Assembly (NCBI RefSeq): GCF_014529535.1
Contig: NW_023503493.1
Coordinates: 22,777,334 to 22,841,333 of the forward strand
Direction: 5' to 3'
DNA length: 64,000 bases
Source: Bradysia coprophila
Lineage: Eukaryota > Arthropoda > Insecta > Diptera > Sciaridae
Each line of letters opens with the position of its first letter. Position 1 is the first letter of the stretch. Both the position numbers and the translations under genes were made by a program. The notes beneath the pieces were generated by a model. The model ran no database searches. It was given only the letters and a program-made list of their open reading frames with translations, and was not told the origin of the DNA. Positions 24,716 through 39,400 of the stretch are shown here, piece by piece.

Positions 24716-25765
24716 GGTGGCGTAAAACGTGACCCTTTAACCCTTAAACTACTTTCATTACTTGATCCTTGACGCTCTTGACTCCATTTTAAATAATGTT
24801 TTACACCTGGAGACGACAAAGCTACGTTAGAAACTTGTTGCTTCTTGATAAACTCCGCGATTTCCTTGAAAGTATATTTCTTAGACTTTAAAGCACCCCG
24901 ATTTACCCTCGAATTCCCATCTAGCGAATAGGTGTGATAAGATAACTACATTCAATTATAAAGAAGCTAAAATAAAGTCAAAATTATTTAGTTACCATTT
25001 AAAAAAATTCTTGTAAAGCATCTTTCCCGCTTTCCAGACCTTAACTAATAGCCCCCTGCCCCCCAATCATGAGGTCAGTTACCGAATCTGGATCATTTCA
25101 ACAGACTAAAAGAAATCTTTCGGTTCACTTGTTTCAACATTAATTTTGCTGTTATAAGACGATGTTACATAGGAGCTTATTAATTATTTTTGTCGTCGTC
25201 GTTGATGCAACCGTTCGCTCATAAATTCTTATGAATGCACATGCATATACCCAGTTTGCATAAATTGAAGTCAAAATCAAAAAAAAGATGAATATGGAGA
25301 AGCCCTTTTTCCATACAAAACCGTATAAAGGTTAATAATGATAATAAAGCAATAAACATTTATAAAGTTTTTTTGAATTTGAGCTTCATGTGCTTTTAGC
25401 TTCATGAACTTTCTTTTCATGGTTCCATCTGTCCTATATTTTTTAAACGAAACAATTTTACTTTAATGCATTTGGCTTTTCTGTTCTTGTTTTGTAGGTG
25501 GCTTACCAGAAATCAAAAAATATCAGAATAGCTTTATGATGGAGCTTTCCTTGCCCGAATGTCTTCGATTTTCACAAAAATCTATAGATTAAACGTTCTA
25601 TTGTGATTATGGCTTTATCTAATACAAGAACATCTACCACCTTTATGAAACGGCAAGCTTATTCTTGTTAGATTTCGGGTATTGCGAATGAAAGTAGTCA
25701 TAACGAGGAAGATCTGCGTATTATAGTTTAGTTGCTAACAATGAGCTCTTGTTTTGGGTTGAAAA

Positions 25766-28700
25766 TTTTTAGCCCCGTACGAAGTACTGGGGGCTTATAA
25801 GATTAATATACCGTTTGTAACATGTTGAATTAGAAGCAGACGGTTACGGCAAAGCATTTGTCTATGTTCATAGATAACGAATCCGCGAAAAAAAAATGTC
25901 CGTCCGTCTGTCCGTCTGTCTGTCCGTCTGTGACCCCTATAACTTGAGTAAATCACAACCTTTTTTGAAAATTGTTTTTTTCCCCGTTTGGTCAAAAGAA
26001 AGGCTAAGTTCGAAGATGGGCGATTTTGGGCCGACCCCTCCCGAGCTGGGGCCCAATAAGCGAATTAAGGTTTTTCGATGATATCTCCGGAAATTTAAAC
26101 GCTAATTTGTTAATTATGCGTTAAATGAAAGGTATGCCGATCGACAAAAAAAAAGTTCATGGAAATTGGATGACCGACTCGTGAGTTAGAGCCCATGATG
26201 TGAACCAGGTACAGGGCGGGAAGCAGTTTTTGCTTGTAGGTCGGTCAAATTTGTACGGATTTCAACTATTTTTGCTTTATTAGATAGGTATTGAATTTAT
26301 TGATAGGTATTAATCAGGAGAAAAAAAGTGTATGAAATTTGGTTGACCGGAGCGTGAGCTAGGTCCCTTGTAGTGAGCTCACATCCGGCTCCGGCTACTC
26401 GGCAGTACAGTGAACGTGGTGTATTTTGACAATATCTCGAGTAAATTTTGACCGAATTTCATGAATTTTTTTTTGTTTGAAAGGTATTAACGAATGTAAG
26501 GCGTCAGTACTATTTCCGGTTTTCTAACAAAATGGCTGCTGGCGGCCATATTGGATTTTATTAAAAACTATATAAATCGGTAAAAATGAAGTGAAATTCA
26601 TCCGTTTTCGCCAATTTTTGTAAAATCTGAGATGTACTTGCACACTAAATAGCGTGTTGTGGAAAAATTTCTAGAATTAGGTTTTTGTTTCATTTGAGAG
26701 GTAATTGAATATCGAATAGAAAGTTGGCAAAAAATTTTGGGTTCTTAAAATAATGTTGTAAATTGTTGGTTTTATTTCAGAGGTACTTCGTACGGGCTTT
26801 CGTAATTGCGCTATGCGCAATTTTAAAAATGAACACTTTCAGTAAATTTGACCATGCCCAACTTCGGATAGGTGGGCAATAATGTCAAGGACGCAAGCGG
26901 GTGGAAAAATTTTGGTAACAGACGCATAAGAGGGTTGAAGACGTATTAGGGTTACAGGCATGGTCTTTTATAAGGAACAAGCGCGTGGGAAAAATCCCCC
27001 CAGGCCCACCTGAATCCCCCCCACTTTTTATAACAGTCAGTCACTTACAGTCAGTTACTAAAATTATAAGAAGTTGTTATTCTTTAAAAAAATCGCTGCG
27101 CGGCAGCTCATTATTAGTCAACTGCGAAGTATCACAATAAAACTTTCGTCCGTATGTTAAGAGAATTTGAGTAAATGTTATTCGGCTCTCTTTTTTTGTT
27201 CCACGTTAGTTAAGTGATTGTTGTGGCTTCTTCAGTTCGTCCTTAAGAATTTGATGGTTAAAGAGTTTAGATTCACAAAATGTAAATAAAAAGGTAACTA
27301 AAATTTTAATGAGGAAAGGAAAAGCTTATGAAAATTGGATAGTTTCCAATCTAAGGTCTATTGAGTGACCTAAAGTCTGGCTACTCGACCATAGAAGATT
27401 TTTAAAATAGAATCGGAATAATAGAACTAAGAAAAGTTAATCGATTTGTCGCTGAAATGGTGACTTTATGTTCATTGTTCTTTTAGCATTTTAACGGAAG
27501 CCCAAAAAGTCGAGGATTATTGGAATTATTAGGAAAATTTTACAATTCTATTTTTTCGTTGCGAACCCAAAAAGCTGAACGGAAGTTGCTTGTGTGGTTA
27601 ATTGGACAAAGCAACTCACGGATCAAATAGCACAACTCTGATTTCTCTAAAAAACTACTCTGTAAGCGTAAACTAATTGCCGATTCATTAAGAAGTGTTT
27701 GATCTTCACAGTACCAATGATCCCTGCTGGTTTCCGTCAAAATGTTCCAAGAACAAAACTTTGAAACAAAGAAAATCCGGTTCCACTAACTCATTATCAA
27801 TTATCAATTCCTTAGTAGATTTTTTATTTCGAAAAAGTATGGTATTAGATTCCAGACGGAAAGTTCTTTTAGTTATATAAACATGTCAAGTACCAAAATA
27901 TTTAGCGTTAGAAACGTAACTAAGTTTCTACTCATAAATGCCTATTCGGATTTCTGATCACCCTCCTCCCAGTAACTAGTAAAAATAAGATTGCGTTGGA
28001 TCTACTTACAGACAAAGGTGAAATTCAGCATATTTTCTCATTTGAAAGTTTTGTGGTTTGTGATTGATTCCAAGAAAAGTTCGTTGAACAAGTGAAGATT
28101 TTAATTTTTTGAATTTTGATTAGACACGCGCACAAAACAAGGATGAATAAAATAAAAAATCTAGATTTTCATTTGTTAAATAAATTTTTTGTGGAATCAG
28201 ATTTACAAACCAAAACAAATGGCAAAACAGAAAACATGACGAATTACACTTTTCTCTCCCTGTAACTCGTAAAATAACTGCCAAAAAACAAGTAAGGGCC
28301 GAAGAACTGACAATAACTCTTTTGAAAACGCCATTAAATCGCGAAAGTTTGACTGAGTTGTCCATGTCCTCCTATGGAAACTTAATAAAGCTTTTTCGGA
28401 TAGATGATCCATCCTTAGTGTTCCAGGAATTAATATAGAAAATATTGAAAAGATTGTGAAATCATAGTATGTTCTGCAGCTAAAACACACAATATACATG
28501 CAACATTAAGCGGCACCTGACAGTACCCTAGTCACTAAAGTTCTCAAATTTGAAACTTGTCTAATTTTTCAAAGAAGGCCCTTCACAATAAAAATATAGT
28601 GCCCCTTCACGGAAAAAATTGGGGCCCCCAAATCGAAATCCCCCCCAGTGCGAAACTCTTATAAAAGGCCCTGGTTATAGGCGTCTTAGGGCTACGAACG

Positions 28701-28784
28701 TATTATGGTTACGGACGCAATATGTTTACGGGATTGTACGGGGCTCAGTCGCAGCAAGCGCCCCTACTGTTCTGATGCCTTGTT
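25766..28784 (-). mobile_element. Helentron-like non-autonomous repeat, copy B, interrupted
   Basis: Reverse-orientation copy of the family at 1426. The terminal hairpin TTTTTAGCCCCGTACGAAGT is at the left (25766 on). The GGAC microsatellite (as TCCGTCTG repeats) lies near 25895-25935. The interior inverted box and the 5' end (inverse of ACAAGGCATCAGAACAGT) are at 28740-28784. The central tandem units are diverged. A 1719-bp foreign element (26955-28673) is inserted in the short 5' repeat block, which explains its 3-kb length. Confidence 0.65.
26955..28673. mobile_element. Nested 1.7-kb TIR element, CAGG..CCTG ends, GTTA duplication
   Basis: Ends CAGG...CTTTTATAAG at the left and, inverted, CAGGGCCTTTTATAAG at the right are flanked by a direct GTTA (26951-26954 and 28674-28677). 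Aligning the flanks to the uninterrupted repeat copies restores the expected ACGTATTAGGGTTA...TAGGCGTCTTAGGG block, which supports the boundaries. Internal open frames are short, on both strands, and unrecognised, so it is probably non-autonomous. The superfamily is not determined. Confidence 0.65.
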
Positions 28785-30418
28785 TTTTATAACAACAGCA
28801 AAAAAGCTGAAAAAGCGAAAATAGAAAAATGTCGATTGTTTGGGCATTGTATAATTTTTATTTTCTTCCCTTATTGGATTCAAAAAAACAGTAAAAATTT
28901 GGGCCTTTTCATCACTTTTCTTGTCAGAGTAGGTAAAACTTTGTAACCAAAATTGGTGAAAAACATATTTATGGTGCCATTATTAAGGCATTCATGGTAT
29001 CGTTGAAAAGCTAGTGACATAGGCTACCCTATAGATGAACAAAAGAAATAAATATATTGATATAAACCTGTTAAACTACCCTGAACTTTCATATATGGGC
29101 TTTTATTCCATATCTCAAAAACCGTCAGCGCACTTGTTTCATTAGATAAATTATATTTGAGGCTTTAGGCTTTGGTTCAATGACAGAAAACTAGTTAGAC
29201 GTAAACGGGATTGAAACTGTATGTGAAAGTAATTTTGATGATTTCATTTAAATTTAACTGATCAAAAGTGGGGATGGTGATGATGATAGAGATCAATCAT
29301 ATTTAGTTCATTATTCAGAATAAAACTAACACCACCAATAAATTAAGAACAACCTTTTTCAACTCAAAAGGCTGTATGCAACTTGGTCATAAATGATTTT
29401 TTAGGTTATCGAAGTGTATAGTTACACCCGGCCTGCGGTCTCGAGTGAAAATCTACACATTCGTCGCTCGGTTGTGCACGCCAAGTGATTTAGCATGTAG
29501 AAGTGTCATACTTTTTGTGGTACTTCATTTTCTGCAGTTTGTTTTCATATGGAATAACTTCACTTCTGTCATAACAGAGTAAACGTCATAATAGTGAAGT
29601 TGGTTCATATAAAAACAAGCTCCATGACAAAAAATTATTTTAATTAGTTTTAAAAACCAACGTCGTTTAGGAAAAACGTTGTTCCTAACTTATGCTGAAA
29701 GGCTTTTTTAGCGAATTCGATTCCAGCACTGGCCTCTGGCTTGACCTGGAAACCTCTCATTCGTTAAAAAAACATTTTAGCATTCGGTAGGAAAATAACT
29801 ATTGTAGGTACTTCTTACCTTAGCGATGATGTTATTTTTGCTCTACATTTAATGTCTCCAAATTCTATTAACAATTTGTACTTTTCGGTAATAATAATTA
29901 TTATTTGTGAATCGCCAGTGAGATACGCTTGCATCGCTTGCATACGTACTTATGCACAATGTGTGTTAATATACTACGATGTTATTTCGATTAATTATTC
30001 GAAGTTCAACCAGATGTCGTACCTACAAATTTGTAGTAGAGTTCTACTTTTTTATAAAAATGTCATACACACATGAATCATGTGCGGATTCTAGGACAAA
30101 ATAGAGTTAGTCAAAAAATGTCTTGCATTTCGAAAACATCGCGATTCCAAGTGCGTATAATAACAAAAAATATAATCAAAAAGTGAAAGATAATAAATCA
30201 TTGTCACTTCAATAAATACACTCGCCGGACGTACATTCCCATTCAATGAAGAAAACTAAGGAACAGCACAAACAACCTACATCGAAGTAGTGAAGTGAAG
30301 TGTAGTAAATTTTCCGTCTTCTCTTTTGGTTCTTCTTTAAATTTTAATTTAATTTTTTTGATTCGCGGCTGGCAATCAAAAATATCGATATTGTTTTTCT
30401 TCCAAATTCTGCTCGCAG
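28785..30418. other. Upstream region of the ABHD2 gene, no exon identified
   Basis: A palindrome-family member (29410-29465) lies here. A 5' untranslated exon of the hydrolase gene is expected, because a strong polypyrimidine plus GCTCGCAG acceptor sits at 30418, just before its ATG exon. Its position could not be fixed. Confidence 0.4.
29410..29465. repeat. Nested palindrome H5, degraded
   Basis: The inverse complement reads GTGTAGATTTTCACTCGAGA, then CCGCAGGCCGGGTGTAACTA, then TACACTTCG. This matches the inner core of H1 and H2 (GTGTA.ATT..CAC, GGCC..AGGCC, GTGT.AC.ATACAC.TCG). The outer arms are not recognisable. Confidence 0.5.
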
Positions 30419-30435
30419 TGTTAGTTTACATAGCA

Positions 30436-33400
30436 ATGTCAACAGCATTTTTAACTTTTGTTGCCGTAATTTTGTGCATTCTTTTTCGGATTCTAAATGT
30501 TAATTCCCAGGCGTATAAGCCAGTGATATTTTGTTTCGATGGATCTTTCCTCGATTGTATATTCAAAATAGCACCTGTACTCCGAGAACCGTAAGTATGA
30601 TTCATGGTTTTGTTAAGACACGTCGATTAGTTTTCTTTTCCATTCGCGACATTATAGTGTGACTATATAAGTCTTGCTTTTTTTTGCAAACGCGTCCTTT
30701 CTAAATATTCGTCTCTTAATATTTTCTATCTGATTTACATTGATTGACAAGGCGGGGTTTGACAATTACAAAACGTTTCGCAAGATTTGTGTAAATGAAA
30801 ACATTTTGAAGACAGGTCAGGTTCAGTCAGGATGCTACAACGTGCATCCAATTTCTCATAGCATTACAATTACAATTTCCACTAAAACTTCTGAAAAGTC
30901 AGACGAGATTCATAATAGCGTCATTTTCTCAAGTCGTTCAATATTGTATGTACCTTTTAAGATTATAATACACCAGCACACGCTGCATGTAGTAAATATA
31001 AATTAAAATAAATTATAGCTCATAAGCAAATATTTACTTTCATTAAGGAAAATTATACATTCTGTCGGTCAAGGGTACACTGTGTTAGTAACGATTGAAG
31101 GTCGCGAACGAACGGTACATAATGTCTGTTTTTTATCGTTCGGTTCATTGAATGAAACTCATGAATTTATCATAAAACAAAAATCGAAAATGATTTGTAG
31201 CAGGACCGGTGATTCGGTTTTAATTGTCGAATTACGAAAAATTTACGTTCAATTTTGAGTCAGGTTGTTTGTCATTAAAATAGTTATTTATACAACTTGA
31301 TGATAAATGCGTTTTTAGGCACTAGATTGTGTAGATTGTCACTGGAGGCCGTAGGCCAAGTGTGACAATACACATCGTGTGCCTAGAAAAGCATTTATCA
31401 TCAAGTTTTATACAACATTTTTCGCAATAAAACAACGGAAAGTCCTACCTTTCGTAACTTGTTGCGAAAAGCTCTTTTTTGTGTGGTATATATAGAAAGT
31501 AATAAACCAAAAAACGAAAATGTTATTGACCACTGTTCAACCCAACCTAATTTACTCTGTAAAGTCATTCAGCCAAGCACATTACATGCATTTATTTATG
31601 CACCTTTGTTGTTTATCGAAAAACAGAAAACGAAGATTTGAGTGTTTATGGTACACACATATCTGCTTCCAAGTAATTTGTTTTGAAGCGTGGGATGATG
31701 CTCCCACTATACTAGTCAAATAATCCCACTAGTCTAAACAACAATTCAGTTACGCGTCTTACTTTATTTAGCAGACAAATATATACTCCTTTCAACAAAG
31801 CAGGAATGATACTGCCTTTAAAAATAGAAGAGTATTAACCCTGACACTCCCAACCAATCCTGATATAAAGTAATTTTTTTTTACTATAAACTCAATTTCG
31901 GCCCTAAAGTAACCGAATGCCATAAAAAATCAACATTTTTCGATTCAACATCGAACCATCAGAACACTATTATATAAGTTAGTAATTGTATACGTAATCG
32001 GGCAAACTCACTAACAAGTTCTTGATGATACTTGTACAGATGATAAACTTCAAACTTGTATGTATATATACTATATAACCAACCAATGCTGTGTAGAATA
32101 TCTATTTTATGATTTTTCGATGACATCATTTTCCGCATCATTGTCGATCACAAAAATCGTTGTGATTTCTCATGCTTGACTGTTTCTCTTACATTTTATT
32201 ATTGCAAGTAATTCATTAATTTAGCACAAATAATTTGTCAAAATAGAAAGAAAAAAAAAGCTTAAATGAATTTACAGCGCTCCATTGAAGACTATAAATA
32301 TAAATCACACAAAATTCCAGTTTGTATAAAGTTGGTTCAATTCGTTTCGTTAAATTTATATTTAAAATTTAAAAAATTTGCTGTAGGAAGTATAGTACCT
32401 AAGCCAATTGGCTGTGATTTTTTATTTCTGCATGGAGAATGAATGCTCGTATCATTATTTATTATGTAGGATGTACATTGTGTACCAGTATAAAATATTT
32501 GGCAGAAAATAATTTAATTATGTTCCAAATAGTCTAAACACTTCAACGCTTCGTAATGGTTATCATCACCACTTTTGATTGTTTGACCTCTTTTTTTGTG
32601 GTATCTTCTAACATAAATAGGATAGGATTCTCTAAGCAATACAATTTCTATTATAATTCAAGACGAAAACTGACCATTATTTGGGGATCACAATTTTACT
32701 TTTGGTATTCTATTAACTTGAATTCTGTACCCGTATCTAATATGGTTTCTGCGAGTGTAATTTTTCTAGTGGCTTAAATACCGATGCAAGTATTTCTGAT
32801 AACACTGATGTATATTGTAATTGAAATAAGAGGTCATTCGATTCTGCGATAAATCGTAATTAAAATTCGCATCGAAAAAGCTATCAAGAGCATAAGTTGA
32901 AAGATATTAGAATACAACAACTGAGGCTTGAAATTGATTTCTCATTCACTTTTCGTGTTAATTTGCAATTTCGATCGTAAATTGATTGCTTTACTAATGT
33001 TCAGGTAATGTAGTCGAAGCTATTTTTAAAATTAAAACGAATTGGTCACAAAAGAAAAATTGTTTTTAAGTATATGATGAGTGGAACGGTCAACTTCACG
33101 ACTTATATATATCGCTATTACTTATTGTTTCTTTAATTAGGGCCTTGAAATTAAGAAAATGGTTCCACATCCTGGCATGTAATAGGCCGACATTAATCTT
33201 TATAATAAAAGAGATAATTCCTCGTAATTTGGAATAATAGGTAGGCTCATTTGATAAAAGAATTGCTGACAATATTCTACCGAAATTTGGGGTTTTGGAT
33301 CAAACTGTCGAAAATGCACTTTGAGGTGAGACTTTCAAATCGTTGAAAGTCCTGAATAGAATAGGTTGACTACGTTTGGGATAACTTTTATAAAACTGTC

Positions 33401-36400
33401 AGGATGGATTCCAATTGACCTGAGAATTCATTCAAGTTTTTCAGGAAATCTGTATCGGCTTTCTCCATGTTATGATGTACTCATTGCGTACAATGTTCCA
33501 TTTTCAAATACTTTTAATTAATTAATATGCGTGAAAAAGCTTCTGCTATATAGTTTCTTGGGATTATAGTTGCTAATTAGCTAATTGAAATCCAAAATAC
33601 AGTATCTATTTAGGGAATCGAGGCGAACTAACTAAAAAATCAATTTATTTTGCCGATACATGATTGGTTCTCTACTTTACTTTTTAAACTCAAACATAAT
33701 CGATTTACAAAACCGAAAAAGACTGAAACACAATCAAGCTTTGTACATTTTAATACATTTTTTTCCAAAATCCGGCTTCAAATTGGTTTTTACATCGTTG
33801 AAAAACTGAAACCCGCAATATATTTGCATTATCCTTTACTTCTTGCACAAGATACTTTTGTGCACTGTACGCTATGATTTTATCGATACAAATGGCACTC
33901 AAGAAAGCTTCGTTTTTCATCGATACGATGGATCAAAAGAACTGATGGATACTAAATAGGTTAAACTAAGTGCAACGAAATTACATTTACAAGACTGAAG
34001 CAGGAGCACATCGATATAAGTTCATTCGGATACAATATTGTTCTTTGAATCAGAGTATTTAATTAGATTTTGTTGCTCGTTCGTAAAATGTTTATGAGAG
34101 TTGAATATTGAGAAGTATTATATAGTTTATATGACACTCAAGATCCCTGAAACGGTTGACGTGGACAGATTTATTCAGGACATTGTAGATAGGTACAAAC
34201 CACAAGTCTCGAACTCGAACTATATGTCCTCATTTATGGTTCATTGGCGCCTTGATTTCTGTAGAACAACTTAATTCATTCGTAAAACCATTCTGTTTAA
34301 AAATAATTGTGTGTGTGTAATGTATACCAAACCAACAACGCTTCCGACCAATGTAAATAAATACGATTTTCGAGTCGTTAAACAAGTGTATGCGAGGCGT
34401 TGTGACTTTCCGAAGAATTTTTTTAACACAAAAATGACATAAAGATAACCGAAAAACGTTATCGTATCATAATATGGTTTGAAATGTTATCTCTTGTTTA
34501 TGCAAACTTTGAGCTCCGACGCGATACATTTCTCATAATCCAATTAACATTTCTAGCATCATCGTTTATAATAAAAACAATTCGAAAACATGAAACGATA
34601 AAGCGAAGCGAATTTGTTCAATTAATGAAAGGGTCAACTTATTGCTATTGTTGCGGGTTAATTGTAATTTACATACATGAAACACAGTTAGTTTTGTAGA
34701 AATTATTATTCAGTCACCGCTATTACGGTTATACTCGGCAGGTTTCACGCTTTCTAGGAAAATGTAAATGCAGAAATCCCACCTATTTCATTAAATGCAT
34801 TAAATCTAATCTCTTCAATAAAGGGACATGGAAATAGTGCGGTATCCTGGTAACCTAGTTACCGGGAAATGTTTGTACCAGGATATCAAATCTAATGTCT
34901 TTGGTTACCGAGAAATTTTCACTTGGTTACGGTAAAGAAAGCATTATTTCCATGCCCATAAAGTTCATGTTCAGACAATTTAGAGTGTCTCATTGATCCG
35001 ACAAAGAAAAATGAATTTGTCAAATGTACGATTTCTGTACAAAGTACAGCGATACAACGAGTATATTTGCATAAAATTCAATAAAATTCCAAAATGTTGT
35101 TCGCCCGCGCTGTACTGATGATTACCATACGTTCAAGAAAAATGCTAATTACAGATTAGTCACTTCGTAAAAACTTTAGTCAAAATCGATTGTTTCAATC
35201 AAGGTCCTACATATTTAGGTTAAAATATCGCCATTTACTACTGAAGCTGAATCGCAGCAAAATGCATAAAATTTGTAGCATTTCAGTACACAAAGGAAAG
35301 TTTGGAGGAAAATTTGCTTATAAGCGAAGAGAAGACCTTGCGATATAAAGAATGGAAATTTTAGAAATGGTTGAAGAATTGTCGGTGTAACGCGATTGGA
35401 ATTTTCGAAGCTGATATTAATCGATTCAAATGAATTCATTTGAGGTTATTTTTTGTTTTAATTTCAACAACCTGAGCCACTTTTCGCGAAAATAATGCGA
35501 ATAAAAACTGCTAAATTGTGCAAATAATAAATATTAGGAAACAATTCATACTACCGTAGTGTAGAATTCAACAGCAGTGGTAAACAATTTAACAAAATAA
35601 AAAAATCAACAAAAAAAACTGAATTGTAAATTGTCATCAAAAAATATGCTTAAAACAATAACATCGCTGGGTAAAGTTCCAATTGTGCAAAGTTATAACA
35701 CAAACAAACAAAATGTAAGTGCCATAAAATATTGTAACCGCAATTTTTACTTGGCTTTGGCTAAACGTTACCGCGATAAAAACTGTATTCCTATTATCAC
35801 ATGATCGGTGCGTGATAAGTGTTGTCAACCGAAACATTACTCATCTTTTTTTTTTATATTGTCTCATTGAGACAAAAATGTAGTTTCCTATATCGGTTTC
35901 GGCTATCATGATCATGATAAAATCATGTTTTTTATTACAGTCTAACTGAAATAAGAAGACCAGGTCGATGTTGACTTTTTTCGTTTCTTAGAAAATTAAA
36001 TAAATTTGACGAAGAACCAAATGACTCCTTATTTCACACCCGATTTTCGTAGAAATTTGAATATTTGCTACCTCTGAGCTAATCGATATTTTAAAGTGCT
36101 ACGACAATAATATAAAACGTAATTAATTTACAAACAATCAAAATCACCTCAATGAACGAATCGCATTATTATTGGTATTTGCTTCATTTATTATTAGACA
36201 ACTGTTTCTACAGGGAACACAATAATCGTTTACACGTGCAGTTATAAGTTTAATTATGTGTAGTAGTATTACATCGACTCCTTCATGGCATGGTAACATC
36301 TATCGACACTAATGGCGTTTCTAATCATTTTCCCTTTGCCTCGTGCCTAAATAATTCATCAACAACGTTTGAACCATAAATTTCGTTTCATTATAAAAAT

Positions 36401-39400
36401 ATGATTCTGGTTTCACTACATTTCGAAAAGTCCATGAATCCATGGTTTTATCAGCGTATCTTTAATCCGATCCGAGTTTTCTATATTTAATTCTATCCAC
36501 TCATTATGCCATTTGGCTTTCATTTAACATTTTTTTGATGTCTGCTGATAACGTCTTAATTGTTGTCGAATCTAATAATTTGATTTATTATAGCTGGTGT
36601 ATCGTATACATCTTCACCATTTGAATGAATGAATTTGTGTTGTTGTTGCCAGATAACCAGAGAGTTATTTATCAATGAAGTTATACTACCGTGTAACTAC
36701 ACCCACTTCATGAACAGGCTTTCTTTTCTTTCGATTAAAATTTGGAGGGCACCTGTAAAGGTTAAAGAAGGCGTTTGATTGACGTTCAAAAAAGGCCAAT
36801 CTTATCGACTTGTGGCTCCATTCATGAAAAATGTGCAGATACCACTCAAGAGGCAATTTTTAAGTGAAAAAATAATTAAGAAAACTAATTATAATCGAAA
36901 ACAATCAATTAATTTGCGTCAATTACATTGTCACAAGTACCAATGAGAACGGAGAACCGAAACTGAAACATCGCCTGATAATTGTAATATTCGTTAAAAG
37001 GAATATTTTTAGCATATTAATCTCATCGATATCGGCCGTGTCGCGCGTTATCATTTTCCTAGATAAAATGCGTACTTGAGAATCAATTGAAATGAATGGA
37101 ATCACTCTACAATTGTTCCTTATTTATGAATTATTGACAATCGAACTGAATTATTTACGATTGTTTTCGATGTTTACGTAATTCGTAAAATTCATTCACA
37201 AGAAAATCATAATTTTTCTGGCTGACCGTGCCCGATAAGAACATGCTAATATCGATTTGTGTGCACGATTAATAATTTATGGGACAATTACGCTATTATT
37301 CTTTTTCTGTTCGATTGAATGTTTTGATAGTTTTTTTTTCAGGTGTTCCATTCCTTCGGTGAACACAAAACGCGATTGTCATTATAATATAGGAACCTTG
37401 GTGGCCTGTAATTTCCCTAATTGTGTATATGAGGAAACTAATCATGGAAAGCTCTCGATTTATGAGTTGTATAATATTACAACATTATACGACTAGAACA
37501 AAACTCGTCATTTCATTTGCTATAATTGGTTTTCTTCAGCTACCTACAGCTCTGTTGATTAGTTATATTTTTACTCAGGGTATATATCAAAAAAGATAGA
37601 AGCTACAAACAGGTTTCGTTGGTTGAATCACATCATCTTAGAAGATGAAACACCTGGAAAACCTAATGAGATGTGTACGCCTTTATAAGAAATATCTCTG
37701 GTGATATTCTATTGCAGCATAAGACCTTTGTTCTAAACCTATTAAGTGATTGATTCGTTATTTAACCTGATGCTACCTAGAGTGAAACAATTGAAAGCCC
37801 CCAAAAACACAGAAAACCATTTTTTCTAGGAAATATTAACTTAGAAATTAAGCGGAAAAATGTTGAGACAAATCGAAGTCAGTGAAAGAAAGAAAAAACT
37901 TTTTGCTTGTCTTTCTAGTCTATCATTCGAATTATTTTTCTTTTCCATAAAATCACTGAAGCAATTCAAAACTTCAATGATATAAACAGTAATAATTGCA
38001 GTGATTTATTCATCAGTTCATTTAATTCCATTTAATGAGTGCCAAGTGCCAACATTAATTTAATAAATTTTCATTTCGTTTTGTTTTAGATATCTGCCGC
38101 CTCGCCTCTGGGGGTTTAGTGGGCATGTACAAACTGTACTTCATAGTATTGTGGGACGATTAAATTGTCCTTGGCCTCTTGGAGAACGAGTGTATTTATC
38201 ACTCAAAGATGGCTCCACATTGACCTACGATTTGTATCAGCCGTTAAATGAACACGAAGGTAAGCTTTTCTGTTCGGTTGATTTTAGAAAGATCCACAAT
38301 TGATGCCAGCACAGGTGTTTTAAATTATCATTTTTTCGATAGATGACATCACAGTGGCAATTTGTCCGGGAATCGGCAACTCTTCCGAAACGGTTTACAT
38401 CAGAACATTTGTACACTATTCTCAACTTCATGGCTATAGATGTGCCGTTCTCAATCATATTGGCGCCTTACCTACCGTTCCAGTTACTTCATCCAGAATA
38501 TTCACATATGGTCATACGGAAGACTATGCAGAAATGGTCGCTAATCTAGAAAAGCGATACCCCACCTCGAAAATCGTTTCGGTGGGCTTTTCTCTAGGCG
38601 GCAATCTGATATCAAAGTACCTTGGTGAAACGGAAAAAGATCATCCGAAGAATATCATTGGTGGAATTAGCATTTGTCAGGGATACAATGCGATCAGGTC
38701 AGTTTTCTATTTCGTTTACAAACGATTAACAGATTGTAATCGATTCTTCTCTTCGTCCGCAGTGGAACGAAATGGTTGCTAATGTGGCAGAACTTCAGAC
38801 GATTCTACTTGTACATTATGACCGAAAATGTGAAAAATATTATCATGCGACACAGAAAGGTGTTATTGTCGGACGAAGTGAAGCAGAAATATCAGCTAAA
38901 TGAACGAGACATTGCATCAGCTGCTACACTGCCCGAATTGGACGAGGCGTACACTAGACGTGTGCATAATTTCAATTCGGTTAGCGAAATGTACGAATGG
39001 TCGTCGTCGGTCAATTATATATCCAGGATAAAACATTCGATGATTTACATAAATGCGAAAGATGATCCAATCGTGCCTGACGATTTATTGACATCGATCC
39101 GAGAACATTCAAGTGAGTTTCGTTTTGTCAGGATTGAAGTGGTCCCTTTTTTCCGTTTATGCATCCTCTCCAACTTGGAGTAGCAAGGAAAATTCAATGT
39201 AAATTAAACCGATTTCTCTTTTCAGCTGCTCATCCCAAAACATTGTACATCGAATTGGCACATGGGGTAAGACGAATCAGATCGTTCGTAGTCTTCCGAT
39301 GGATTTTAATTTTCCCATTTTTGTTGTGCAGGGTCATTTAGGATTCTATGAGGGTGGTTTGATTTGTCCGAATCCAGTGACATGGATCGATCGTGTCGTT

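Larger units (their letters stand above)
22082..25765. other. Intergenic, no gene seen apart from two MITE-like elements
   Basis: Includes the 448-bp palindrome (22265-22712) and a TIR element (24533-24715), described separately. No supportable exon on either strand. Small AT-rich open frames around 22900-24200 have no recognisable motif. Confidence 0.4.
30591..38089 (+). other. Intron 1 of the ABHD2 gene (7.5 kb)
   Basis: The donor GTAAGT follows codon fragment CC at 30590 and the acceptor TTGTTTTAG ends at 38089. Joining the two restores a proline followed by YLPPRLWG, as in the family. Inside are nested palindrome H2 (31294-31407), a MITE-like element (34823-34957) and long AT-rich stretches in which I see no nested gene. 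Confidence 0.8.

Noticed and set aside
30295..30435. Longer N-terminus for the ABHD2 protein starting at 30295
   Set aside because: The initiator there is GTG, and a strong splice acceptor at 30418 lies between it and the first ATG at 30436.
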